From Platycnemis pennipes (taxonomy: Eukaryota; Arthropoda; Insecta; Odonata; Platycnemididae): 64,000 nt of DNA. The notes below the pieces were generated by a model. The model worked only from the letters and a program-made list of their open reading frames with translations. It did no database searches and was not told where the DNA came from. The stretch spans positions 102,523,027 through 102,587,026 of the forward strand of contig OW121856.1 of the NCBI GenBank assembly GCA_933228895.1, read 5' to 3'. A program made the translations under genes and the position numbers. Below are positions 48,161 to 58,900 of the stretch, piece after piece; within the stretch, counting starts at the first letter, position 1, and every line of letters begins with the position of its first letter.

Positions 48161-51100
48161 TTATGAGGGAGATGGGGCATACAGCCTTTGCAATCTGTCA
48201 AACTCATTTTCCTTTTGTTGATACTCTTTGACAAAAGGATGTTCAGCATGAGAATCCTTAAGTTGGCTGAGAAACCTATTTGAAACCTGTAACAAAATAA
48301 GAACAAGGTGCTCAATATCTTTAAATGAAGTTTGGCCATAGACATGTGAATCACTTGCCAGTAGAGTAAGCAACTTTCCAATCCCAAATAGAAAGGAGCA
48401 TTATCACCTCCGTAGCTAAAGATTACTTTTGGTGAATTCACTCAACATCGTAGAACTGACAGAAGTAATGATAATGAAAGTTTAGTGATGATATTTAATG
48501 GAAGTCTTTATGATTTATACACAAATGTGAATGAGAAAATAAATGACAAATGGGGATCACATCAACTCCGATTAGACAAGCAGAAATTCTGGAAACATGT
48601 AAACTAACTGAACCAAAGGGCCATGATCAATATGCTCTACTTTATACAATGCTACATTACATGAATTATGGGTGTAATTGATTTATTTTGTATTTATTAA
48701 CTTCAAGGGGGCATGAAATTCTTAACACCATTTTCTTATGTCAAATACATACATATCAGGAAAGCATATTCACCTCTGGTGGTTTTCCAATGTGCTGAGA
48801 CAAAACAATCATATTGATTAGCGTGCTAGGGTAGTTGCTGTCTTTATCCAGTGCTTCTTGGAGAGCACTCTCTGCCTCTTTATATTTCCCTTGCCCAATG
48901 AAACAAGTTGCTTGCCCATTCAACAGCAATGGAGTCGTACAATACTTATCAATCATTTCTTGGAATATGTAGAATGCATCCTGGAGCTTTTCACCTCCCT
49001 ATAAAGGAGAATAGTTTAAAAAATTAATAAAGTAGCAAAATTATTACAGGATGATCATATTCAATGCATATTCATATCCATCAATGAAATCACCTCTCTC
49101 AGGAAATAAACTTTCTAACAGAAAAATCGAAATAATAATAATAAGTTTATTATGCATAACCAATCATGCATTGTCTTAACACGTTGTGGACCGATCACGG
49201 AAATCTCCGTGTTTTGCGTGCCGAACGCTGAGGACCGGTCATGGAGATTTCCGTGTTTTCGCATGTGAGAACAAAACTTATTCTGATTATTTTAATATCA
49301 GTTACTTATTTTCCCGTTTGCTTCTGGTGTATTTAGGAATGTTCTTTCAATCATTTCGAATAGTTTTCTTCCATTAAAATTTTTGTTTTTTAAGTATTTT
49401 TTAAATGAACTTCATTCATTTTCAGCGATTCATGACATGCATGAATAAAAGTTCACTAAGCGTCACCATATGAAAAAAACTTGATTAAATATTATTTTTC
49501 CAATACTCTAACTCTGTAATCTTTCCAGTGTTCTGAAATCATAAATTATATACATTTACCAAATAAGGAAGATTTATAATTGGATTGTTTTTCTTCAGTC
49601 AGTGCTAATACCAAATCTATTCTTCGGTAATTCTCCAATCGTCTAATGTATAGCAGCCTAAAGAGGTCAATGAATATGCCATCTGGATCCATCCGTATTC
49701 ATGGCTGGCTTTCACACTCGCTATGATCTGGTTTCTCACAAGGCATCCTATCTACATTGTTCAACGTAAACACATTAGCTGCAGAGGGCCAAGGATCTAT
49801 GAGATGCCTTTCAGCGTTCACTCTATCTTTCGGTCCTTGGTAGAAAAGGACCAGATGGCCACAACGCTTATCTTTGTTATCCTCTTGCGTTTCTCTTAGA
49901 AGGCATATTAGTCTCCTCTGGAACGTTCTTGTGTTCTGTGCTCTCTTCTTTGGAGATCTCAAGTCACGTAGTCAACTGGAGAATAATTTCCTTAGTTGAA
50001 ATGACCTGTGCTTTTATCATATGAAAGTGCATACATACGTTAAAGCCCGGGCAGATTTCAATAATTTCCAGCAATAATTCCTGTATATCTTGTCTCCCGA
50101 GAAGTTACTCCAGAAATAATAAGCCCTTATTAGAATTCTATAATAAAGGCGTCCACTAGTGGTGGTGCATCTTGTGGAATGACAGAGAAGGATATATACA
50201 AAGAACTTTGTGTTGACGTATTATCAGACGTGCCAGATGATTGTGTGGACGAATTCGAGAGCGCAGATAGTGAAATTGGTTATGATATTAGTGGAACACA
50301 ATCTAAAAGAAAGGTTGCACAGTTAGTTTACACTGATGATAGTGATTCTGAAGTAAGTGACAGTGATGGTAGCTTAGTGAAGGACGCCTCTGTGATATGG
50401 AATAAAATTGACCCTCCAAGAAGATTGGAAGATTTTCAGGGAGTGACAGGAATCACCATTGCACCTGATAATTGTGAATGTGTTTTAGAAGTAGCAAAAT
50501 TATTTTTTGGGGATGATCTTCTTGAAACGATGTGCAATGGGACCAACTTGTACCACATGCAGAATGAAGGCAGATACAAGTACTCGCAGAAAACTGGGAA
50601 ATGGAAAAATGTAACGGTGGGAGAGATAAAAGTTTTCTTAGCAATAATTGTTTTGATGGGAAAAATTAGGAAAGATTCAATTAAGGAATATTGGAGCACA
50701 GATGAATTTATCAGTACTCCTATTTTTAGTAATTTGCTCAGCAGGAACAGATAGGAACAGATTTGAACAAATTTGGAATTCTTGTCATTTCAGTGATAAT
50801 GAATCAAATTCTGAATTTTCCGATAGATTATATAAAATCAGACCAATTCTAGCATATTTCTTAGAAAAATTCAAAACAGTTTACATGCCTAAACGTGATC
50901 TCTCTCTTGATGAAGGGGTAATACCTTGGAGGGGAAGATAGAGGTTTAGAACATATAATCCAGAGAAATTGGTGAAGTACGGATTATTGGTGCGAATGGT
51001 ATGTGAGAGTGAAACTGGGTATATTTGCAACGCAGAAATATACACAGCTGGGGGGAAAAATTAGAGGAAACCATATTGACTATTCTCGATCCGTATTTAC

Positions 51101-54100
51101 ACCGTTGGCATCATGTGTTCCAAGACAATTATTATAACAGCGTACAAATAGCAGAAAATCTTCTAGTAAAAAAAAACGCGTTTGTGGAACCATTCGTGCC
51201 AACAGGGGACTTACCACTGATTTTAGAAATGAAATTAAAACTATGAAGAAAGGTGACTACACATTTTGTAGAAGGGGGGAAGTTTGGTTGCTTGCATGGA
51301 AGGACAAAAGGGAGGTGAGGATGATTTCCACAATTCATGACTAGAGTATGGGCGAAGGAAAACGAAACAGGTGGACGGGAGAAATACAGAAAAAACCAAC
51401 ATGTATTTTGGAATATAATAAGTACATGGGAGCAGTAGATAGAGCAGATATGGACTTGGCATACTTTTCAGTATGCCAAGTACATATCTGAAAAACTATG
51501 AAGTAGACAAAAAAAGTTGTGCTGTGGTTAATCAACAGTGCATTATTTAATTCTTTTGTAGTGTACAAAACCTTGAACACATCTAGTCGTGTGACTTTCA
51601 AAAAATTTGTTTTGGAAGTAGCCAAAGGTTGGGCTAAGTGTGAGGAGGGAAGGAGTGTGTCTTCCAGCAATGACGATGCGGGCGGCGATAGAGGGCCGAC
51701 TCAGCGAGCGCCTCGTCGAGATAACCCGGCAAGGCTAGCGGGGGAATGGTGAAACACACACTAGAGAGGATAGTGGGGTATGGGAAGAAGAAATATCCAT
51801 CACGGATGTGTCGAGTTTGTTCTGCAAATAAACTTAGGAAGGAAACTCGGTATATCTGTGGATTCTGCAAGGTTCCTCTGCACAAAGGGTCATGTTTCAC
51901 CCAATATCACACCAAAAAGAAATACTAAAATATCTGGTGAGTGTAACGTTTCAAATTTTATTAAAATACGTTAAAAATTAAGCATGCTAGACCAATTTTC
52001 ATGCAACAGTGTCATTTTGGTTAAAACCCCTTTAAATACCCGGTCCTACGTGAAGAGATTGAAATTAAATGGCCGGTCCTCAACGTGTTAATCACCAGTT
52101 CACCACAGTCGAATAAGTTATTCAATACTTTACAGGAATTTATGACACTCACATCATCAGCATATACGACATATTTATTGTACTTAGACATTAAATTCAT
52201 GGGTAGGTCATTTATAAATATTAAAAATAGTACTGGGCCAAGCACAGACCACTGTGGCACTCCTTTGGTGACTTGTATTGAGGATGAATAAAAAATATTG
52301 CCTTCTTTATTGGAGACAACCTTCTGTTGTCGATTAGTTAAATGAGTCCTTAGCCAATTCAGAGCAACACTTTTATGCCCAGCATCTCACATTTTGTCAG
52401 TAGCATGTTATGGTCTACCATATCAAAAGCTTTACTTATGTCAAAGTAAATCCCCATCACTTTGTATTTTAAGTTTATTTCATTTGCAATATAATTAATT
52501 GTTACAAAGTGGGCTTGTTCAGTTGATCTCCCTCTTTGAAATCCAAATTGACTGTTAGATAAAAGGTTTTGGATTTCTAGGTAGGGAAAAAGATATTTTT
52601 TATTCAACTTGAGCAAAATAGGATGATGATAATAAATTAATAAATTTTTTGGATCCAATGGACAAATATTGTATTTAGGAACTGAACAAGATGTAAAGGA
52701 AAGCACATTTTGCAACAAATTCCTATGAATGGACAGAATGTCTCCCTTGTCTATTGGAAGAGCTTGCTCACAAAAACATGAAATTTTAAAATTAAGATTT
52801 TAAATACACAAATGTGAAGGAGAAAATAAATGACAATTGGGGATCACATCAACTCTGATTAGACAAGCAGAAATTCTGGAAACATGTAAACTAACTGAAC
52901 CAAAGGATCAATATGCTCTGCTCTGCACAATGCTACATTACATAAATTAAGGGAATTGATTCATTTTGAATTTATTAACTTCAAGGGGGCATGAAACTCT
53001 TAACACCATTTTCTTCAGTCATATATATACATACCAGGAAAGCATATTCACCTCTGGTGGTTTTTCAATGTGCCGAGACAAAACAATCATATTCATTAGC
53101 ATGCTAGGGTAGTTGCTGTCTTTATCCAAATGCAATTAACCAATATATTTAAATTCACACGCAATCTTAATTAACACATAATCAAATTTTATTTCGAATT
53201 CTCATACAGCAATATAAGTATATATAGGGTTGAATTGTTGGAATTATGAGGTTTATGAGACAAAAAACACAAACAGAGTAAAATTCTGCCAGATGCATTA
53301 CACATAAAACTTCAACTAAATATAAACTAACAAAATTTATTTTCAGCTTAATGCCATGTTCACAGTTGGTAACTTGCCAACAGGGAAGGAAATTGAAACA
53401 ACTGTCAAAACTAGTGAAATTTCAATATTTTGAATGTCGGGGGTGAAATGTAGAAGTGAAACTAAATGGAATAAAACCAGAGGAGCTAAACCAAAGGACA
53501 AAATTATATCAGATACCCCTGTTAACAAAAGCAGGTTGAAACTAAAAGAGTGATTTGGAACAAAACTAATTAACATAAATTTTATACATTTTACTTTCTG
53601 ACCAGTAGAACCATGTGCTTTGTCTTTGCGCAGTTTAGTTTTGCACCTCAGAATGAATGGTAATAAGTGGTAAGAATGTAGGAAAGCACTAGGTACTGCA
53701 AAGTTAAGCATCCTATGGAGTGTTTTCAGTTATTTTCTGGTAGTATTGAAGTAATATGATTAATTATAATCACAATGTTATACTATGAATGTCCATCACA
53801 TAAATGAAATGTCCATTAAAATAAAAAGGGGTCTTGAGTGTATTGTCCAGAGGTTAACAAAACACTCGGGTAAATAACGTTGGTTACAATCTTGGTTCAC
53901 CTAGTGCCAACATTGGATCTCACATGACATTCCCATCTATTTTGTGAATCATCATCATCATTAGTCAGCAATCCTGGGATTGATTTGACACATCTCTCCA
54001 CTGAACTCTTTTATCAGCTCATCTCTTCATAATTAAGCAATTTTGTGCATAGCATTCATTAATGATCTGACGAGGATAAATTTACAGTATCACTAAATGT

Positions 54101-57100
54101 TTTGACCTAATCTCCCTTGCCACAATATATATGCCTTACACATGGGCCAATACTATTAAAACTTTTCCCCTCCACTCTGCTTTCGAGGCTGAAACTCAAC
54201 TAGTTTCCAATAGTCTTGTTTTGTACCCGAGTGAAACATTCTATCCCAGGTCCATTGTAAACTAAACTCCCACAAGTGTTTCATTTTATACTTCACAACG
54301 AAACATGGACCTCCTATATTCGTTTCAATATCGGATTGTAATGAAATTTATTCATTTAATTTAAAGCAGCTAGCAGGGTAGCATGTAATTGCAGTCCTAA
54401 CTTGCTGTTTTATTGGAATATTTACCAAGCAAGTTTAAAATTTATGAGCCTACTACAGTATTCTGAATGATGGAGGGTTTAAAGCATACTTCCTACATGA
54501 ACAGGGTGTTTGCTACAATACTTCTCAGAAGTAACATATCTCCAAAAGTTATGCCATGGCAACGCCACAAATATGACCAAGCAGGCTTTCTGTGGCAGAT
54601 ATGAAATACCTTTTCATTCACTGCCAATGTTCTATTAAACAGATGTCATTTTATGCAACTGAGAACATTCCATCATACATGATACACATCATGCATTCCA
54701 TCTTACTACATGGAGTTCTGCTAATTCAAAATTTTAATGCATAGTCATAAAGAGAAGTTTCAGACACTATGAACTAGAAAACATGTACATGATATCAAGA
54801 AGACAACTCAGACATCTGAAAATGCAATTTGAGATTAATGTTGTCTGCTTCCTAATGGTTAATGAATATTTAAACATTTGAATGTTGTGCTTTGTTAGGG
54901 AAAAACATAATCGCATAATGCATATCAAAAAATTGGATGAAAAATCGTACAAAATTTTTCACCATGTAACCACACATTCATAATCTTGAACAGGCGATTG
55001 TACAAAAATCTGGACAAAAAAAGAGAATATTTCATAACATTTATGAACAAAAGATTCCATCGTATAACCAGGCCAATAAGCTCATCTATAATCGATTACA
55101 ACGGAGAAAATATGAAAATATCTATTAAAACTTAAAAATTATACGTAGCATAATTATTTATGGAAATTAAAATAAAACTTGCCATTGCTATGTTAACCCA
55201 AGCTTGAGACAGCTGTGTCAGTGTAGCATCATCATCTTTTTCTTGCATTGTCTTCAACTCCTTTCTTGCCAGATCAACTCGATCCATTTTTAAGTAGATT
55301 TGCAAGCAAAATGCTAAGCTGTGGATTAAACAAAGAGTTCACATAATTTCAACAATAAATATGAATTCACAGTAATATCAGTAAAGGTGAAATATGGTGA
55401 TTTCAAAATGGAATTGTGGAGAAATTATCCTTGTTCCCTCAGGCTTAATGAAAACAATCTTTTATTCATTGCCTGAGATGAGTAAAAGTTCCCTTTAGAA
55501 AAATATACGATAAAATATGATTGATAGATGATGAAAACTATTAAATACATACCACTCCAGATGCTCCGCTTGATGTAGAACTCTGAGAGCTGATTCATAG
55601 TTCTGTTCATGATAATATATTGTTGACGCAGTAATTAAAAATATGTGGTCCCCATAGTTAATGCTCCCAGCCACTTTCTTGTCGATGGTGTTCACTATTT
55701 CATCCCTAAAATTACAAGTGAATTAAACATTTAATCAGGAATTAAAACTATACCATCCATTTCAATCATTTTCAGGTCATTTTGTTACTAAATTGACCAC
55801 CAAAGCCACTTGATTCTACCAAAAAAATTTATACAATAATGATAGAATGTCAAAAGAATTCTCAAATTAGATCAAAATACATACTATGAAAAATGTCCGA
55901 AATGCATCTTTCCCTATTTGCTTACATAAAGACATTAAATCTAATAGATTCACACAACTAATGACTATGATTTGGTATTACTTATGATAATTACTATTAT
56001 TACTTCTATACAAGCTATACGGATGTACACCTGGCCGTTGACTTACGGCTGGCTTCTGTTCTAACTGACAGGTCGTAACTCGATCTGGTCATAAATCAAA
56101 CTAGTCCTGTGTTGACAATATATTTATTAACAGTATTTTTTTAACATTTCGAATTTTTTTTTCATCCAAGCAATTACTTTTATTATCAATAGAACATTAA
56201 TATTCCCTTACTGTACATCCCTTTGTTTCTTTCTCTCTCTATATGGCTGAATTAAAATATTCTCTACATTATATTAGTTTATTTTTCATACTGCTAATAA
56301 ATATTCCACAAAAAACTACAATCCATAATTATATTGCACATAATGGGAACAATAATTCTATACATACAGCACTTAACATGAAAGAAAAAACAATTTGACA
56401 TTAAAGTAAAATTAATACAAATGAAATTTTTAATTTTTGTTTGTGCTGGGTTCTACACTGTCAGTCATGTTCTTTGATTGTGCTAGAGTTTTGCTGATGA
56501 GGAATGTGCTGAGCTCTTTTTTTTCTTCAAATTTCTCTTCACCACTGTTGCAGGAATCACGTAGTGGAAGTGAGACATATTAGTAGAGATGGGCAACTCG
56601 GTAAATTACCGTGGTATTTTTCGTAAATTACCAACACCCCTGAAAATTACCGTAATAAACGGTAATTTTCAGAAAAGTTCTTTTTCAGAAAATTTCTTCC
56701 TCACGAAGAAACCATTGGAATGGGTGATATTATAAATTAAGAAGCTAAAGCTATTTTGTTTACATTGTGTCCGTGATTAATTCAGAGTAAAATAACAAAT
56801 GCATATGCGCAGTGGTATGTCTTTGGAAGTAAAATTTCTCATATTATGACAAAAGAGAGGCAAATTGCGTGTTGCTGCCAACTTCCTTTTAATATTTTTA
56901 ATAAGTTATAATAGATAAACGTTGTGATATGTTTGATATAAGCATCGGCATTTATATCTCAATGCTATTTGATTTCGTTTTCCGTCGTTTGATAAGGATT
57001 TGCAGCTCAAAACTCAAAATTACCGGGAAATTACGGTAATTTTCGAAAATTACCGTAATTTACCTCAATTGAAAATTACGGTAATTTACCCATCTCTACA

Positions 57101-58573
57101 TATTAGGTGGAAAAATGCTACAGTTTTTTACTCACCTAACACACAGAATCTCGAATAATAAGTTCACCTCTGGAAGATAGTCCAACACTATGGTCCATTG
57201 GTTTAAAACTAGCTTAAGCCTTATCCAGTTTCAAAAGAGACTCTGATTAACTCTTTGCAATGAATTTCTTTTCTGGCTTCTCTTTTACTTCCACTTCTGC
57301 CACTATCAGCTTGACAGCTATATATTTGGTATCTGTACATTTAATTATTTTTGTAAGCCCTCCCTGTATACTTCCAGTCACTTGCTGTAATATTTTCCCC
57401 CTTAATGCAACTGGATAACTTACATTTTACACCCTAAATCAATATACTTTTCCTTGGCTCCTTAGCCGAAGTATTTGTAGGAGAAGGCATTTTTCTTTCA
57501 TTACATCATTTTTGGTATTTCTCACTGAAGTAGATCAAATAGGTCTTGTTCATATTAACTCCATTCACTTCACCTAGGATTTTGATGCAAACGTTGATCA
57601 TGAAACAATTACGGACCAAATGTTCTCCCATGCCTTGAATCATCCACTGAGGCAAAATATTTCATACAATTTGACGAATGAAATAATATTTCCCAGCTCA
57701 TAATACTTTTTTATATTCTGTTAAACAATTCTTTAAATGCTCTATATCCTACATTTAAAATCAACTCAGCCGAAACACCATCAATTACTGGAGCCTAATA
57801 ATCCACAGGTCCCTTAATGCTGTATCAAATTTTGATCCCAATACTGTCTCCTATGTCATCCTTCTCAACTTAAATTTCCTCTGAAATTACCTGTGTTTAG
57901 ATTATTTCGGTGATAAATTTCTTCCAAGTATACCTTCTATCTCAACACTTTGTCTTCTCCATTTCTCACTCCTTCAGTCTAGCCCCTTATGGCATGAAAA
58001 TATTGCCTCCGCCCTACACATCTCTCTTCGCCTCTCCGCCTCACTCTCTCTTTCTCCCTCATCAACGATTCAAATGTTATGCAGGTAAAAAAAATGCAGG
58101 TGTAAATATTCTTAACCACCATAATACGTTACAATGATGCTAATTTGCTGTAAAAATGAACACAACTTTCAAGTAAATATCTGCTAAACCTCGCTTTGTC
58201 AATAGGTATTAACAGCTACCACGTATACCTTGCCGATGGGTTTGCGAGATACTGGGCCAATACTTTCACCGACTGAAGTTCACTAGCAGCAGCTCCATGA
58301 ATTTCATCCAATACTACACGATACTTTCTTTGGGCTATATACGCCCTGTACATAAACAGATCCCTCTCCAGCTGAGTCTCCGGCGATGACACCTGCAAAA
58401 CAAATAACTTCGTAAAGGTAACTACAAACGGGAAAACACAAGTGCAGGCGCGTACATGTAAAATACAGTACCTTAGCATTTTGGGCATCATTAATGCACT
58501 GTTGATAATTACCAATATAGAATGAATTTTTCACATCAAACAATTCATCCACCTCTCCTTGCTGACGTGCCAT
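48161..58573 (-). CDS. COPE: Coatomer subunit epsilon, 6 exons, 301 aa
   Basis: Epsilon subunit of the COPI coat, which drives Golgi-to-ER retrograde transport in the cytosol and on Golgi membranes. Coding exons on the minus strand: 58573-58472, 58392-58229, 55705-55553, 55318-55183, 48998-48774 and 48286-48161; phases match throughout and the length is close to human (308 aa). Landmarks are [128 protein letters not shown] and, at the end, [19 protein letters not shown]. The fold is TPR-like helical repeats. Intron 4 uses a GC donor. An in-frame ATG at 58633 could add 20 residues, but [12 protein letters not shown] fits the family start better. Confidence 0.96.
49127..49175 (-). mobile_element. 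3' tail of a LINE, separated from its body by a piggyBac insertion
   Basis: On the minus strand this reads GGTTATGCATAATAAACTTA followed by TTATTATTATT, a LINE-type 3' end with TTA tail. It abuts the TTAA of the piggyBac element at 49180-52087, and the coding part of a minus-strand LINE begins at the other side of that element. Confidence 0.55.
49180..52087 (+). mobile_element. Full-length piggyBac element, inactive, with TTAA duplication
   Basis: TTAA flanks both ends (49176-49179 and 52088-52091). The terminal repeats are CACGTTGTGGACCG and, inverted, CACGTTGAGGACCG (13 of 14 equal). Inside the left end, two tandem blocks (about 49188 and 49233) carry the near-palindrome CACGGAAATCTCCGTG. 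Inside the right end, CCGGTCCT occurs twice. The transposase reading frame is broken in several places. It sits in COPE intron 4. Confidence 0.9.
50179..51928 (+). pseudogene. piggyBac transposase pseudogene
   Basis: The acidic N terminus starts at about 50179. The three catalytic aspartates are still visible: [23 protein letters not shown] and [14 protein letters not shown] cysteine-rich end follows ([14 protein letters not shown]...[10 protein letters not shown]). Lesions: a 10-bp tandem duplication AGGAACAGAT at about 50745-50764 shifts the frame; TAG at 50939-50941 replaces a codon right after WRGR; further shifts lie in the G/A run near 51050 and the A run at about 51171; stops follow near 51341 and 51489. 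The element cannot make transposase. Confidence 0.88.
52092..52760 (-). mobile_element. CR1/jockey-like LINE, reverse-transcriptase fragment
   Basis: Minus-strand translation gives reverse-transcriptase blocks [14 protein letters not shown], then [20 protein letters not shown] (52718-52359), then after a frameshift near 52360 [34 protein letters not shown] and the catalytic YVVYADDVS (about 52165-52140). The normally invariant Gly of the PQGSVLGP block is Trp. It is cut at 52092 by the piggyBac insertion; its tail is at 49127-49175. It is 5'-truncated and dead. Confidence 0.8.
52796..53250 (-). repeat. Permuted partial duplication of COPE 3' sequence
   Basis: 52796-53128 matches 48508-48850 (intron 5 and the 3' part of exon 5). 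Then, with no gap, 53131-53250 matches 48050-48169 (downstream flank up to the COPE stop region). The order is the reverse of the source, and exon 6 (48170-48286) is not included. The exon-5 copy reads [20 protein letters not shown], with four amino-acid changes in 23. It lies in COPE intron 4, on the same strand as the source. Confidence 0.85.
53948..54005 (-). mobile_element. RTE LINE 3' end fragment
   Basis: The minus strand matches the RTE 3' end: a GGAGAGATGTGTCAAATCAA stretch, ATCCCAGGATTGCTGAC, and then an ATGATGATGATGAT tail, corresponding to about 1680-1730. Confidence 0.6.
55181..55182 (-). other. Non-canonical GC splice donor, COPE intron 4
   Basis: Exon 4 ends ATG, followed by GCAAGT, the consensus of GC-AG introns. 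The frame continues exactly into GGAGGTGAAAAG of exon 5. Using the only nearby GT (inside GCAAGT) would put TGA two codons into exon 5. Confidence 0.8.
56584..57098. mobile_element. hAT MITE, 515 bp, perfect target duplication
   Basis: CATATTAG flanks both ends (56576-56583 and 57099-57106). The ends are TAGAGATGGGCAA and, inverted, TAGAGATGGGTAA. Many AATTACCGTAATTT-type motifs fill both subterminal regions. There is no transposase. It lies in COPE intron 2. Confidence 0.85.
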
Positions 58574-58900
58574 TTTCGTTATTCTAACGACATGCGCTGG
58601 AGGATTTCGTGACTCAAATGTTGTGCGCACCATCAAGGAGGTGGAGGTGTTGATGATGTCGATCTGAGGCAGCGGTGGATTAGTAAACGATTGCTTTCCA
58701 TCAAATTAATTGATAAAAACTTTAATGACGTCATGTTCCACGGGCTTTAATTATTGTTTAGTATTTAGACTTGTGTGTCGCCATTGATTTCCATTTCACA
58801 GGTAGTTGCCTCTCAAGATGCCAGAAAAGTATAAATCGAGCTCACCATTTGTCTACTTAAGTGTACTTTTCTTCCTTACAGGGTATTTTTTTTTCCAAAA
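58574..58900. promoter_or_regulatory. Bidirectional promoter region, COPE / STX18
   Basis: Only 327 bases lie between the COPE and syntaxin-18 start codons. The STX18 side has a possible 80-base 5' UTR intron: donor CACAG|GTAGTT at 58802 and acceptor CTTCCTTACAG ending at 58881. This is only suggested by the signals. Confidence 0.6.

Noticed and set aside
52796..53128. A second COPE gene or alternative exon
   Set aside because: Only the 3' part of exon 5 is present, without an acceptor, and four of 23 residues are changed.
55175..55180. GT donor just downstream of the COPE GC donor
   Set aside because: Splicing there changes the frame and gives TGA at the start of exon 5.
58574..58633. COPE start at the upstream in-frame ATG (58633)
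   Set aside because: It would add 20 residues absent from the family start; kept only as an alternative.
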